Of a stretch of DNA of 64,000 nucleotides, positions 7,824 to 17,019 are shown piece by piece. Source of the DNA: CAIODY01 sp046051225 (GTDB lineage: Bacteria > Bacteroidota > Bacteroidia > Chitinophagales > CAIODY01); the NCBI GenBank assembly GCA_046051225.1, contig JBJOOR010000004.1, positions 1 through 64,000 of the forward strand, given 5' to 3'. The translations under genes and the position numbers were made by a program. How positions within the stretch are numbered: position 1 is the first letter of the stretch; each line of letters starts with the position of its first letter. Under the pieces are notes generated by a model. The model was given only the letters and a program-made list of their open reading frames with translations, was not told where the DNA came from and ran no database searches.

Positions 7824-10265
7824 TTATTTTAATATTTCAAATTCAACACGTCTGTTTTTGGCTCTGCCTTCTTCGGTTGTATTATCAGCTATTGGATTAG
7901 ATTCACCAAAGCCAAAAGCATCTAATCTTGTATCTACAACGCCTTTGGTTACTAAATAATCTCTAACGGCATAGGCTCTTTCTTGGCTCAATTTTTTATT
8001 TGATTCTTTTGAACCTACATTATCTGTATAACCCGAAATCATTAGTCTGTATTTAGGATTTTGAACCATCATATCTGCCAATGTATCTAAGCTTGTAAAT
8101 GAGTTAGCTTTAATTTGTGCTAAGCCTGTTTCAAATTCCAAATTGCTAAATACTTTATCTACTATATGCTGTTCTTCATCGGTTAATTTCTTTTCAGGGC
8201 AGCCTTTATTTTCTTTAGTGCCTTTTTTGAATTTGCATTTATCTTCATTATCAGTAATGCCATCGCCATCAGTATCAGGGCAACCATAAGATTCTTTAGG
8301 TCCTTTTAAATCAGGACATAAATCATCAATATCAGCCACACCATCTTTATCTCTATCAGGGCAACCTTGCAAATCGGCAGTACCAGCTTTATCTGGGCAT
8401 CTATCTTTTTTATCGCTAATACCATCTTTATCTTTATCGGGGCAACCATTTAGTTTTTTATCGCCAGCTGCATCAGGGCATTCATCATCTTTATCTGCAA
8501 TGCCATCGCCATCGGTATCAGGGCAACCTTTTAATCGCTTTACGCCAGCTACATCAGGGCATAGGTCTAAAGAATCCATTACACCATCACCATCTCTATC
8601 AGCACAGCCTTTAAATTTTTTAACACCAGGTACATCAGGGCATTTATCATCTTTATCAATAATACCATCGCCATCGGTATCGGGGCAACCTTCGGTTTCG
8701 CAAGTGCCTTTTTCTTTAGGGCATTTATCAAACTTATCTGATACTTTATCACCGTCTTTATCTTTCTTTAATTTTTTGGCAATTGGAATACATAATCCAA
8801 AAAAGAAATTAGCTCCTTTTATTTGCCCTATGCCTAATAAACTTCCAAAATTTGAGGTGCCAAAAAATGCAGGGCCTAATCGCATTGATATACCTAGTTC
8901 GGTACTTTTCCATCCTGGCCTGAACACTAATGGCATAGATACATCAAACCATTTATATTCTATTCGGGGCGACACCGATAATACACTTGATAATCGTGAG
9001 CCATTTAAATCAATTCTTTTTCTTGCTCCTACAATATAAATAGCACTTATATAAATGTGTTCTTTTATTTTATAATCGCCTGTTAGTGTTAATGTGGTAG
9101 GTAGTTTAGATTTGAATGTAGTTGAACCACTTGTAACTGCTTGTGGTGCTACATTATTTAAAACTTGAACAATATTATCTGATGATTTAATATTCTTAAT
9201 GGTATCTATTTTACCCCATTTCACGGTATCTAATAATGCAGTAGATTGATTTACTAAAATATGGGCGAATTTAACATTATCGTTGGCATAGGTTAAATGC
9301 CCCCAATCATTAATGGCAAAACCAATTCTGTATTTATATTTATTTACCATAGGGTTGCGGCTTTGTTTGCAATCCATGGTGTAATAATATTTTCGTTCGG
9401 GGCGATATTCGTATTCGGCACCAATATCCATTCCCCAGCCTGCGCCTAATTTATCTGATCCAAATAGCCATTTTTTCATTCTATCTACAGGCTTATCTAA
9501 TACTGCTTTTGTATTGGTAAAATCTGAAATGCCAAAATATTTTTCGCTTGTGTAGGTTAAATTTGCATCTACATTATAGGCTGCTATACTATCTTTTGAT
9601 GCCATTCTGAATTCAAGATTTTTGTTTTCGAGCTGCACCATTAATAAGCCTCTATCTCTTTTTATGGTTAAACCTGCTTTTACAAAATGCTGTTTTTTAT
9701 CATACACAATTCGGGCATAGGTAAGCGACCATTCCGACATCATATTTATATTTAGCTTAAAATGATTATCGTTGCTATTTAAATAATTATAATAATTGGT
9801 AGATGAATTGCTCCAACCACCTTCTAAAGATTTTATTAAATCTTCGGATACGCCATAGGTTTGAATAAACATTCGTAATCGGGTACAAAAGGCAATTGAG
9901 TTTTTTTCATTCCATGAAAACATGGCTGATATACCACGGTTTTCGTTTTCAAACGACATGTTATGTGGCTTTCCATTTTGATATTTTATAAGATGTGATG
10001 CCCAATCAAATGAAGTATCTTTTATAGCTTTTAATATTGGCACTTTGCCATCGTAGCCCATGTAATCATTGCGTACAGACATATCCATAGAACCCAAATT
10101 CATATAAAACATCTGACGTGAATCGGCTATGCTTGAGGGGTTAAGATATAAGCCTTGTGTGCCCGAATAATTGCTGATAGAATAGCCCATTAAATTTTGG
10201 GCATTAGTTTGTTTAACGGCTATTAGCAAAAGCAACAAAAGAAGAATCTTTATTTTTTTCTTCAT
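7824..10265 (-). CDS. DUF5723 / thrombospondin type 3 repeat / OmpA outer-membrane protein
   Basis: A signal peptide (ending NAQ) leads into a domain of about 480 residues of the DUF5723 type, starting MGYSISNYSGTQGLYLNPSS and predicted to form an outer-membrane barrel. A calcium-binding region follows with about eight thrombospondin type 3 repeats of the form DTDGDGIxDxxDxCP (about residues 500-690). The last 120 residues are an OmpA/MotB peptidoglycan-binding domain (ISGYTDNVGS, LSQERAYAVRDYL, GFGESNPIADN, NRRVEFEI). It probably tethers the outer membrane to peptidoglycan. A promoter candidate lies at 10330-10357. Confidence 0.92.
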   Translation of the reverse strand: MKKKIKILLLLLLLIAVKQTNAQNLMGYSISNYSGTQGLYLNPSSIADSRQMFYMNLGSMDMSVRNDYMGYDGKVPILKAIKDTSFDWASHLIKYQNGKPHNMSFENENRGISAMFSWNEKNSIAFCTRLRMFIQTYGVSEDLIKSLEGGWSNSSTNYYNYLNSNDNHFKLNINMMSEWSLTYARIVYDKKQHFVKAGLTIKRDRGLLMVQLENKNLEFRMASKDSIAAYNVDANLTYTSEKYFGISDFTNTKAVLDKPVDRMKKWLFGSDKLGAGWGMDIGAEYEYRPERKYYYTMDCKQSRNPMVNKYKYRIGFAINDWGHLTYANDNVKFAHILVNQSTALLDTVKWGKIDTIKNIKSSDNIVQVLNNVAPQAVTSGSTTFKSKLPTTLTLTGDYKIKEHIYISAIYIVGARKRIDLNGSRLSSVLSVSPRIEYKWFDVSMPLVFRPGWKSTELGISMRLGPAFFGTSNFGSLLGIGQIKGANFFFGLCIPIAKKLKKDKDGDKVSDKFDKCPKEKGTCETEGCPDTDGDGIIDKDDKCPDVPGVKKFKGCADRDGDGVMDSLDLCPDVAGVKRLKGCPDTDGDGIADKDDECPDAAGDKKLNGCPDKDKDGISDKKDRCPDKAGTADLQGCPDRDKDGVADIDDLCPDLKGPKESYGCPDTDGDGITDNEDKCKFKKGTKENKGCPEKKLTDEEQHIVDKVFSNLEFETGLAQIKANSFTSLDTLADMMVQNPKYRLMISGYTDNVGSKESNKKLSQERAYAVRDYLVTKGVVDTRLDAFGFGESNPIADNTTEEGRAKNRRVEFEILK

Positions 10266-10329
10266 AATAATTTATTGTGAATGTGAGAATAAAAAGGAAC
10301 TCGAAAGTACGCAGGCTTACTTACATCAG

Positions 10330-10357
10330 CAAATTTAATTTTTATATAATTAAGCAA
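10330..10357 (-). promoter_or_regulatory. Promoter candidate for the OmpA/DUF5723 gene
   Basis: Read on the minus strand, TTG is followed after 17 bases by TAAATTTG, an exact match to TAnnTTTG. It lies about 65 bases upstream of the start at 10265. Confidence 0.5.
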
Positions 10358-10469
10358 TGAAGTATAAAAAGCATTTTCTTCAAAATTCAGGGTGTATTAA
10401 ATGGCTTAACATTTATGCGGCTATACTAACCAAATGCAGTATTTTAATGGTATATATTTTAGTTTGTAA

Positions 10470-11750
10470 TTATCGTATGTATTTATCTACAAATTGCATA
10501 TAAATCATAATTACGGCAGCAGCTGTCATTAAAATTAATGTTGCAAATCCAAGAATGTTTGAAAGTTTTCCGTTGGTATATTTGCCCATTACTTTTTTGT
10601 TATTGGCAATGTGTAGAATGATTGCTATTAAAACGGGCGCTGTTAGTCCGTAAAGAATGGCAGAATAAACAAGTGCTTTGATTGGTGAAATGCCAATATA
10701 ATTCATCAGCAATCCTAATATTAGCGAAATGGCAATGATGATATAAAATGCTTTTGCTTCATGAAATTTTTTATCAAGCCCTTGTTTCCAGCCAAATGTT
10801 TCAGTGATGATGTAAGAAAGCGAACCGCTTAAAACAGGAATGGCTAAAACTCCTGTACCGATTACACCTGTTGCAAAAAGTAAGTATGCAAAATTGCCTG
10901 CCAATGGTTTTAATGCCTGTGCTGCTTGTTCAACTGTGTTGATTTGATGAATGCCGCTATTGAACAAAATTGTTCCTGTAGTGAGAATGATAAAGAACAT
11001 TACAATATTTGAAAACAGCATTCCAAAATCTACATCTTGTTTCATTTCGTGCATTATTTTTTTGTTTAGCACTAAATGGTTTTTTTTATGCTGCATGTTT
11101 TCTACTTCCATAGTGGCCTGCCAAAAGAAAAGATAAGGCGAAATAGTTGTGCCAAGAATAGCTACAAGAATGCTGATAAAGTTTTTATCAAATTTTATGG
11201 TGGGAATAAAAGTGCCTTTCAAAACTGCTGTCCAATCTTGCTTGTATAAAAACGGAACAATCAAATAAACTAAAAGAACTATGCATAGATATTTGAGAAT
11301 GGTTGCCATTTTTTGATACGGTAAATAAATAATCAACACTAAAAGTATGGCAGTAAAAACTATACTAAAAAAAATTGCATGAATAGAAGGGAATAAAAGA
11401 TTGCCTACTGCTCCCATGCCTGCAATGTCGGCACCAATGTTCATTACTATTGCAGGAAAACTAAACAGAACCATTAAATACAAAATAGGTTTTGAATAAT
11501 TTGTTTTAAGTGTTCCTGTTAAACCCTGTGAAGTAACCAAGCCAATTCTTGCACACATTTCTTGAATGGCAGCCATTAAAGGAAATGTAATGAGTGCAGT
11601 CCATAAAGTTGAAAGCCCATATTGAGCGCCTGCTTGTGAGTATGTTGCAATGCCCGATGGGTCGTCATCGCTTGCACCAGTTATAAGCCCTGGCCCAAGT
11701 AGTTTTAAAAAGCGAACGAATTTATTTGAAAATGGTTTTTTTTTGTTCAT
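10470..11750 (-). CDS. Nramp-family divalent metal transporter, non-canonical metal site
   Basis: This inner-membrane protein of 426 residues has about eleven hydrophobic segments and the Nramp fold signature. The first helix carries GASDDDPSGIATYSQAGA, where classical Mn/Fe Nramps have DPGN. The sixth helix reads TTISPYLFFWQA, where classical members have a Met-Pro-His motif that supplies a sulfur ligand. Loss of both the Asn and the Met argues against assuming Mn/Fe specificity, so the substrate may be Mg or another divalent ion. The gene starts 22 bases after the end of the LutA-like gene and may be co-transcribed with it. The family call is firm; the ion is unknown. Confidence 0.88.
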   Translation of the reverse strand: MNKKKPFSNKFVRFLKLLGPGLITGASDDDPSGIATYSQAGAQYGLSTLWTALITFPLMAAIQEMCARIGLVTSQGLTGTLKTNYSKPILYLMVLFSFPAIVMNIGADIAGMGAVGNLLFPSIHAIFFSIVFTAILLVLIIYLPYQKMATILKYLCIVLLVYLIVPFLYKQDWTAVLKGTFIPTIKFDKNFISILVAILGTTISPYLFFWQATMEVENMQHKKNHLVLNKKIMHEMKQDVDFGMLFSNIVMFFIILTTGTILFNSGIHQINTVEQAAQALKPLAGNFAYLLFATGVIGTGVLAIPVLSGSLSYIITETFGWKQGLDKKFHEAKAFYIIIAISLILGLLMNYIGISPIKALVYSAILYGLTAPVLIAIILHIANNKKVMGKYTNGKLSNILGFATLILMTAAAVIMIYMQFVDKYIR

Positions 11751-11772
11751 TTTTTAATTGCGGCAAATTGGT

Positions 11773-12489
11773 TTAACAATTAGCCAATACATCTATTAAA
11801 TGCATGGTTTTAATAGGTATGTTTTCTTTATTTATTTTGCCTTGCAAATGCATTAAGCAGCTAATATCGGTACTAATTATATATTCGGCAGATGTGGCAA
11901 TGGCATTATCTAATTTTTGAGTAGCCATACCATTTGATATATCATCATATTTTACAGCAAATGTGCCACCAAAGCCGCAGCAATTATCAGTATCTGTCAT
12001 TTCTACTAGTTCTAATCCTTTTACATGTTTTAATAGTTCACGGGGTTCGGCTTTTATTTTTATTTCTCTAAGGGCAGCACACGAATCGTGGTAAGTAGCT
12101 TTGGCTTCAAGCGTAGCGCCAAAATCTGTATATTTTAATTTGTTTACCATAAAATCGCTAAACTCAAAAATGTTTTTGCCTACATTTTTACAAGTATTAT
12201 GATGCGCCGAGTTTTCGAATAATTTAGGATAATAGTTTTTTACAAAACCACAGCATGAAGCACTGGGTGTAACCACAATTCTATCACCACCAAAATCTTT
12301 TAAAAACTTTTCGCCTACGCTTCTTGCTTGGTCCCAAAAGCCAGCATTAAAAGCTGGCTGACCACAGCAAGTTTGATTAGCATTATAGTTAACCTTACAT
12401 CCTGCTTTTTCAAGCAATTTTATCATATTTAATGCAGTGTTGGGATATAACTGATCTACAAAGCATGGAATGAAAATATCTACTGTCAT
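11773..12489 (-). CDS. lutA: LutA/YkgE-like (Fe-S) cysteine-rich domain protein
   Basis: The 238-residue protein has two cysteine-rich CCG-type domains: CFVDQLYPN then NQTCCGQPAFN, and later SCAALRE then TDNCCGFGGTFAVKY. This is the LutA subunit type of the lactate utilisation complex LutABC (L-lactate to pyruvate), related to the heterodisulfide reductase and glycolate oxidase Fe-S subunits. LutB and LutC are normally adjacent and are not found in this window, so the gene symbol rests on family only. An exact TATCTTTG -7 box lies on the minus strand at 12520-12527, about 30 bases before the start. Confidence 0.85.
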   Translation of the reverse strand: MTVDIFIPCFVDQLYPNTALNMIKLLEKAGCKVNYNANQTCCGQPAFNAGFWDQARSVGEKFLKDFGGDRIVVTPSASCCGFVKNYYPKLFENSAHHNTCKNVGKNIFEFSDFMVNKLKYTDFGATLEAKATYHDSCAALREIKIKAEPRELLKHVKGLELVEMTDTDNCCGFGGTFAVKYDDISNGMATQKLDNAIATSAEYIISTDISCLMHLQGKINKENIPIKTMHLIDVLANC

Positions 12490-12937
12490 ATTTATATATT
12501 ATGATTCGGTGGTAAAGCACAAAGATAATTTTTTGGTTGATATACTTATCACACAAAACAAGGCATCCTAAAAATATTTTTTTAGCTATCATTAAGTATC
12601 TAATTTATTTAGAATAAAAACGGTATTTTCGAAGAAGTATAATTGAATTAACTAAATAACCAATAACTTATTAACGAATACCACAAATGATTAATCTGCT
12701 ATTCATTATTCAATTATCAACTATTTGCTGCTAAATATTTTTATACTTTTTAATTGGTTATTTAAAAATAAGCATTTAATATTGCAACGTTAACGCATAG
12801 TAGTTGTTAATCCAACAAATAAAAATCAATCTACAGTTTTAAGAATTCATCTTAGTATAAACTGTTTTCAATTTAAAATTATCGCTTCACTTACATCACT
12901 TCATGTGATTTTATTATTCCAAATTTATTTATAAAAA
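12490..12937. other. 448-base gene-free spacer between divergent lutA and rho
   Basis: This very AT-rich region holds the lutA -7 box (12520-12527, minus strand) and presumably the rho promoter and leader. I see no convincing open frame, strong hairpin or RNA gene. Rho leaders are autoregulated in several bacteria, so a long untranslated leader is plausible but not shown here. Confidence 0.5.
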
Positions 12938-14662
12938 ATGACATACGACATTCTTCAACTTAACGAGTTAATACTACCCGAATTGCATGATATTGCTATA
13001 CAGATGGGGTTAAAAGACTATCAAAAATTAGAAAAAAATGATTTGATTTATAAAATAATTGATACTCAAGCATTAAATGCTAAACCTAAAGTAGATGCTG
13101 TGGTTGAAAAAAAACCAAGAGCTAAAAAGCCAATTGTAACTAAACCAATTGCTACTGAAAAGGTAGAAGAAACAAATGTGCCGATTATTGATGTTGAACA
13201 AAAAATTGAAAGTTCAAATATCGAACCTATTAAAGAGGAAGCAGCTAAAGAAAAAACAAAACGTAAAAAAATAGAAGTGGTGGCGGCGCCTATTATTGCC
13301 CAACAACCTATTGCCGAAACATCACAACCTATCGAGGCTATGCCTGCTCAACCAATTGTAGCAGCTACACCCCAAATAAAAACTGATGCTACAGCAACTA
13401 CCGAAAATGCTGCGCCTGCTCAACCTGTATCTACATCGCAACCGCCGCAACCACAGTTGCCACGTAATCCTAATCAACAAAACCCAAATAATACTACACA
13501 GCTTCAACGTAGCCAAGCACCACGATTAAGCCAATTCAATGTAGAGTTAGAAGGTATGATTCCTGGCGAAGGTGTATTAGAAATGATGCCCGAAGGTTAT
13601 GGCTTTTTGCGCAGTGCCGATTATAATTATTTGAATTCGCCCGATGATATTTATGTATCGCCATCGCAAATAAAATTGTTTGGTTTAAAAACTGGTGATA
13701 CTGTGGTAGGTACTATTCGACCACCAAAAGAAGGCGAAAAATATTTTGCTTTATTAAAAGTTGAATCTATTAATGGTAAATCGCCCGAAGAGGTAAGAGA
13801 CCGTGTGCCATTTGATTATTTAACGCCCATGTTTCCTAACGAAAAATTTAATCTATGTTATGATGGTGGCAGCTATAGTACTAGATTGATGGATTTGTTT
13901 ACACCCATTGGCAAAGGGCAAAGGGGCTTAATTGTGGCTCAACCAAAAGTGGGTAAAACTGTTTTATTAAAAGAAGTGGCTAATGCCATTGCCAAAAATC
14001 ATCCTGAAGTTTATTTAATTGTATTATTGATTGATGAACGCCCAGAGGAAGTAACCGATATGGAACGTAGTGTAAATGCCGAAGTAATAGCATCTACATT
14101 CGACGAACCTGCTGATAAGCATGTAAAAGTAGCCAGCATTGTGTTGGCAAAAGCTAAGCGATTGGTAGAATGTGGTCATGATGTAATGATATTGTTAGAT
14201 AGCATTACCCGATTAGCCCGTGCTTATAATACCGTTGCACCATCATCAGGTAAAGTATTAAGCGGTGGTGTAGAAGCTACTGCATTATTAAAACCAAAAC
14301 AGTTTTTTGGTGCTGCTCGTAAAATAGAAAAAGGTGGTTCGCTTACTATTTTGGCTACTGCATTAATTGAAACAGGTAGCAAAATGGATGAAGTAATTTT
14401 TGAAGAATTTAAAGGCACTGGCAATATGGAATTATTGTTGGATAGAAAATTAGCCAACCGCCGCATATTCCCGGCTATGGATGCTATAGGCAGTAGCACA
14501 CGTAGAGAAGATTTATTATTGGATAGAGAAACATTGCAACGTATGTGGATTTTAAGAAACCACTTAGCCGATATGAAAGCCGAAGAATCGATGGACTTTT
14601 TATTAAAACACATGAGAGGTACAAAAACCAACGAAGAATTTATTATTAGTATGAATGGGTAA
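12938..14662 (+). CDS. rho: Transcription termination factor Rho
   Basis: Rho is the hexameric RNA-dependent helicase that ends transcription at unstructured C-rich RNA. The 574-residue protein has the N-terminal Rho domain (LNELILPELHDIAIQMGL). A charged and Pro/Gln/Ala-rich insert follows at about residues 50-205, as is common in Bacteroidota Rho. Next come the RNA-binding cold-shock-like domain (MPEGYGFLRS...DDIYVSPSQIKLFGL), the Walker A motif VAQPKVGKT and Walker B (VMILLDSITRLARAYN). The Q-loop region LSGGVEATAL and the C-terminal EGTGN-type segment (EEFKGTGNMELLLDR) are also present. The start at 12938 gives the expected MTYDILQLNEL. Confidence 0.97.
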   Translation: MTYDILQLNELILPELHDIAIQMGLKDYQKLEKNDLIYKIIDTQALNAKPKVDAVVEKKPRAKKPIVTKPIATEKVEETNVPIIDVEQKIESSNIEPIKEEAAKEKTKRKKIEVVAAPIIAQQPIAETSQPIEAMPAQPIVAATPQIKTDATATTENAAPAQPVSTSQPPQPQLPRNPNQQNPNNTTQLQRSQAPRLSQFNVELEGMIPGEGVLEMMPEGYGFLRSADYNYLNSPDDIYVSPSQIKLFGLKTGDTVVGTIRPPKEGEKYFALLKVESINGKSPEEVRDRVPFDYLTPMFPNEKFNLCYDGGSYSTRLMDLFTPIGKGQRGLIVAQPKVGKTVLLKEVANAIAKNHPEVYLIVLLIDERPEEVTDMERSVNAEVIASTFDEPADKHVKVASIVLAKAKRLVECGHDVMILLDSITRLARAYNTVAPSSGKVLSGGVEATALLKPKQFFGAARKIEKGGSLTILATALIETGSKMDEVIFEEFKGTGNMELLLDRKLANRRIFPAMDAIGSSTRREDLLLDRETLQRMWILRNHLADMKAEESMDFLLKHMRGTKTNEEFIISMNG

Positions 14663-14714
14663 TAGAATAGTTTGTAGCAATAAGTAATAAGTCTCGAACG
14701 TTTGGGATAGCAAA

Positions 14715-14748
14715 TAAAAAAAGTCAAGTTTTAACGCTTGACTTTTTT
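14715..14748. terminator. Terminator between convergent rho and T9SS copy 2
   Basis: The stem AAAAAAGTCAAG / CTTGACTTTTTT with an 8-base loop sits between the rho stop (14662) and the end of the minus-strand gene (14773). A and T runs on both sides allow function in either direction. Confidence 0.88.
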
Positions 14749-14772
14749 GTTTTAGTTGATTTAGTGTTTGGC

Positions 14773-16301
14773 TCATTGTTTCACAAACTTACCAACTTTT
14801 ACATTGCCGTTTACATCAGTAGCTTTAATGAAATAAATACCCGAAGGCAAGTTGGCAGTTTTCAGTAGGCAGTTTTCAATAGTTAGTCTTTCTACTATAA
14901 TATTTTGTTTTTGACCAAGTAGATTTGTTACTTCTATTGTATTTACTATCCCGAACGTTCGGGACTTATTACTCATCACTACTAACTTTTCCATACATGG
15001 ATTCGGATATACCTCCAACTGCCCACTTCCCACTGCTAACTGCTTCTCCATCCCTACCCCACAATCTATTTTACCTAAAGCGTAGTTTGGGTTATTGGGC
15101 AAAGCCCCATCGGCATTTTTGTGGATACCACCACTAAAACCTCCAAAGTATAATTGCTTATATACAAAATTACAAGCCACTCCAGCATTATCGGGGCTAT
15201 TGATAACACTCATATAATAATTACTACCATAAAAGCTTACATATATTTTACCATCGGGTCCTAATTTCATTTGATTAAAAATACTTGGACTAGGAGTAGG
15301 GGTATTATCACTTCTTGCAATTTTCACTCTATGAGCTAAACTATTTGAATCACCAACATTTAATTGATACAACAGATATCCATCACAAGCATATAAATAT
15401 AGTCCATTAGGTGAAAAACATAAACTTAAAATAGCCAATGAATCATTGTCGCATTTTAATATTTGATGAATTGGGTGACTTAAATTACCCGTACATCTAT
15501 CAAAATCAAAAATATCTAATCGCCCTTTTTTTAAGCTTGTATCGGTGGGTGTGAAATGATACCCTAGCTTATTGCCATAAAATGATGAAGATGAAATACC
15601 TTGAAAATAACTACTTTCCATATAAGGTGTCCCAATACTTTGTGTATCAGCTTTATGTACACCACTTGAATCTATTAATATTTTATAAAATAAATTACTA
15701 TGATATTTTCGGGCTATTAACCACCAATCTTTACCATTACCATGTCGAATACATTGTATATTCCCTTCAGCTAAACTATCGCTACCACATACTATACAGC
15801 TATCTTTATATACCACATCGCCCAAGCCACCATCCAATGTTTTATCTACTACTAAATATTGCAATCTATTAGGTAGATAGTACCCCCCATTGGGTTCATT
15901 AAATTCAAGGTTTTCATAAAACATGTAGTATTTATTAGTATCGCCCACAAATGGGATAAAGTAACCCCATTCCAAATAGGTAAATAGCCTTGGGCTATAT
16001 ATCCATCTGATATTGTACCATGGTTAAAATTATTACCATTAGGCATTATTTTATCTAATCTATTATACACCTCTATTCCATTTGAATAAAATAGTAAATT
16101 CCCATTGTTATCGCACATGGTTGATGAACTATGACTAAACACTACTTTACAAGTATCATTTAGGGGGACTTGCCCAATACCACTAATAAAATCTACTGCT
16201 GCATGTCTACCTAATTTCCAGTAATTACTTTGCTTTTGGGCTTGAAGTATGGTAGGGCTTAGAATTAGTAAAACAATTACATAAATTACTAGTTTATTCA
16301 T
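14773..16301 (-). pseudogene. T9SS-sorted secreted protein, copy 2, frameshifted
   Basis: This is the inverted paralogue of the gene at 165-1690. The signal peptide starts at 16301 (MNKLVIYVIVLLILSPTILQ). The same family blocks follow (LLFYSNGIEVYN, YLVVDKTLDGGLGDVVYKDS, CNFVYKQLYFGGF), as does an almost identical T9SS tail (TANLPSGIYFIKATDVNGN). Relative to copy 1, one base is missing near 15955-15970, after PIWNGVT, so the frame changes there. The break point differs from that of copy 1, so neither copy is intact as read. A palindromic unit at 14949-14964 lies within the C-terminal part. Possible explanations are decay after duplication or a sequence error. Confidence 0.8.
14949..14964. repeat. 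GC-rich palindrome inside the T9SS copy 2 coding sequence
   Basis: TCCCGAACGTTCGGGA is a perfect 16-base palindrome inside the coding region. It encodes the peptide SRTFGI on the minus strand, where copy 1 has SLELNWE. It belongs to the same family as the intergenic palindromes at 6747-6762 and 16469-16484. A degenerate relative (TCTCGAACGTTTGGGA) lies near 14692 just after rho. Confidence 0.75.
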
Positions 16302-16321
16302 CTTAAAAAAAACCCTGCTCA

Positions 16322-16361
16322 TACTCGTCTGTAGCCAAGCCTTATGTGTGGCTGACGAGTA
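16322..16361 (-). promoter_or_regulatory. Leader hairpin of T9SS copy 2
   Basis: These 40 bases, read on the minus strand, are identical to the hairpin at 105-144 before copy 1. They are followed in the same way by a short linker, GGG and a T run just before the start codon. The surrounding leader is nearly identical to that of copy 1 back to about 16445. Confidence 0.6.
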
Positions 16362-16460
16362 TGTAAGTGGTTTTGTTTTTAACAAATAGTTTTGTTTCAT
16401 TGTAATAATTGCAACATATTTTCTTGCGTAAATGTAAACAATGTTTTTTTATTGTTTCGT

Positions 16461-16545
16461 CATAGACGTTCCGAACATTCGGAAGACCACTTGCATCCTC
16501 GTTGGCTATACACATGCCTGCGCCCCAAACAAGGACGAGCCGGGG
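16461..16545. repeat. GC-rich palindrome cluster upstream of T9SS copy 2
   Basis: TTCCGAACATTCGGAA (16469-16484) is followed by an unusually GC-rich stretch to about 16545. That stretch shares short words (ACGAG, GCAAG) with the leader hairpins. It is part of the 718-base gene-free region 16302-17019, which otherwise holds the 42-bp tandem repeat and a terminator. Reading frames here look accidental. Confidence 0.5.
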
Positions 16546-16588
16546 CATTAAAAATGAGCATAAAACCGATGAAAAGGATAAAAAAAGG

Positions 16589-16840
16589 AATGCAAGTTTA
16601 CATTCCATCATTTCACACTTGATTTAATCGAATGCAAGTTTACATTCCATCGTTTCACACTTGTTTTGATCGAATGCAAGTTTACATTCCATCGTTTCAC
16701 ATTTGTTTTGATCGAATGCAAGTTTACATTCCATCATTTCACACTTGTTTTGATCGAATGCAAGTTTACATTCCATCATTTCACATTTGTTTTGATCGAA
16801 TGCAAGTTTACATTCCATTATTTCACATTTATATAGGCTA
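16589..16840. repeat. 42-bp tandem repeat, six units
   Basis: The unit begins AATGCAAGTTTACATTCCAT and is repeated head to tail at 16589, 16631, 16673, 16715, 16757 and 16799. The central units differ at only a few positions (C/T, A/G), and the first and last units diverge at their outer edges. Each unit contains the small inverted repeat GAATG / CATTC. Because 42 is a multiple of three and the unit lacks stops in some frames, false open frames run through on both strands. There are no variable spacers, so it is not a CRISPR array. No promoter or ribosome-binding site supports translation. Confidence 0.92.
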
Positions 16841-16926
16841 ACTTCAAATAAGAAATCCATTAATAAACAATTTACAGCCTAAGCATCACCTATTAAAGGC
16901 TAATATTAAACAAATGGGGTAAATTT

Positions 16927-16960
16927 AAAAAGGCGAATCTGTGATAGATTCGCCTTTTTT
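16927..16960. terminator. Intrinsic terminator upstream of gltX
   Basis: The stem AAAAAGGCGAATCT / AGATTCGCCTTTTT has a 5-base loop. No recognised gene ends next to it on either strand. It may end an unrecognised transcript from the tandem-repeat region or insulate gltX. Confidence 0.85.
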
Positions 16961-17004
16961 GTAAAAAATACGCAAGTCTAAAAAAAATTGCCACCTCAAA
17001 AAAT

Positions 17005-17012
17005 TATCTTTG
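17005..17012 (+). promoter_or_regulatory. -7 box of gltX
   Basis: TATCTTTG matches TAnnTTTG exactly and lies 7 bases before the gltX ATG. The transcript would therefore have almost no leader. The nearest TTG upstream (16988-16990) is 14 bases away, short of the usual spacing. Confidence 0.5.
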
Positions 17013-17019
17013 CCCCATT

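Noticed and set aside
8500..9039. Long plus-strand open frame of 179 codons inside the OmpA gene
   Set aside because: It is the antisense of the thrombospondin type 3 repeats. Their periodic Asp/Gly/Pro codons leave the opposite frame free of stops.
14224..14727. Minus-strand open frame of 167 codons opposite the end of rho
   Set aside because: It is fully antisense to conserved Rho ATPase motifs, with no promoter or family similarity.
16342..16611. Minus-strand open frame of 89 codons across the copy 2 leader
   Set aside because: It overlaps the conserved hairpin and palindromes, has low-complexity ends and has no homologue-like block. It is best seen as a by-product of the GC-rich repeat.
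16589..16840. Possible CRISPR array, or a small repeat protein in the 42-bp repeat block
   Set aside because: Units are contiguous with no unique spacers and no cas gene is near. The open frames exist on both strands only because the unit is a multiple of three and lacks stops.
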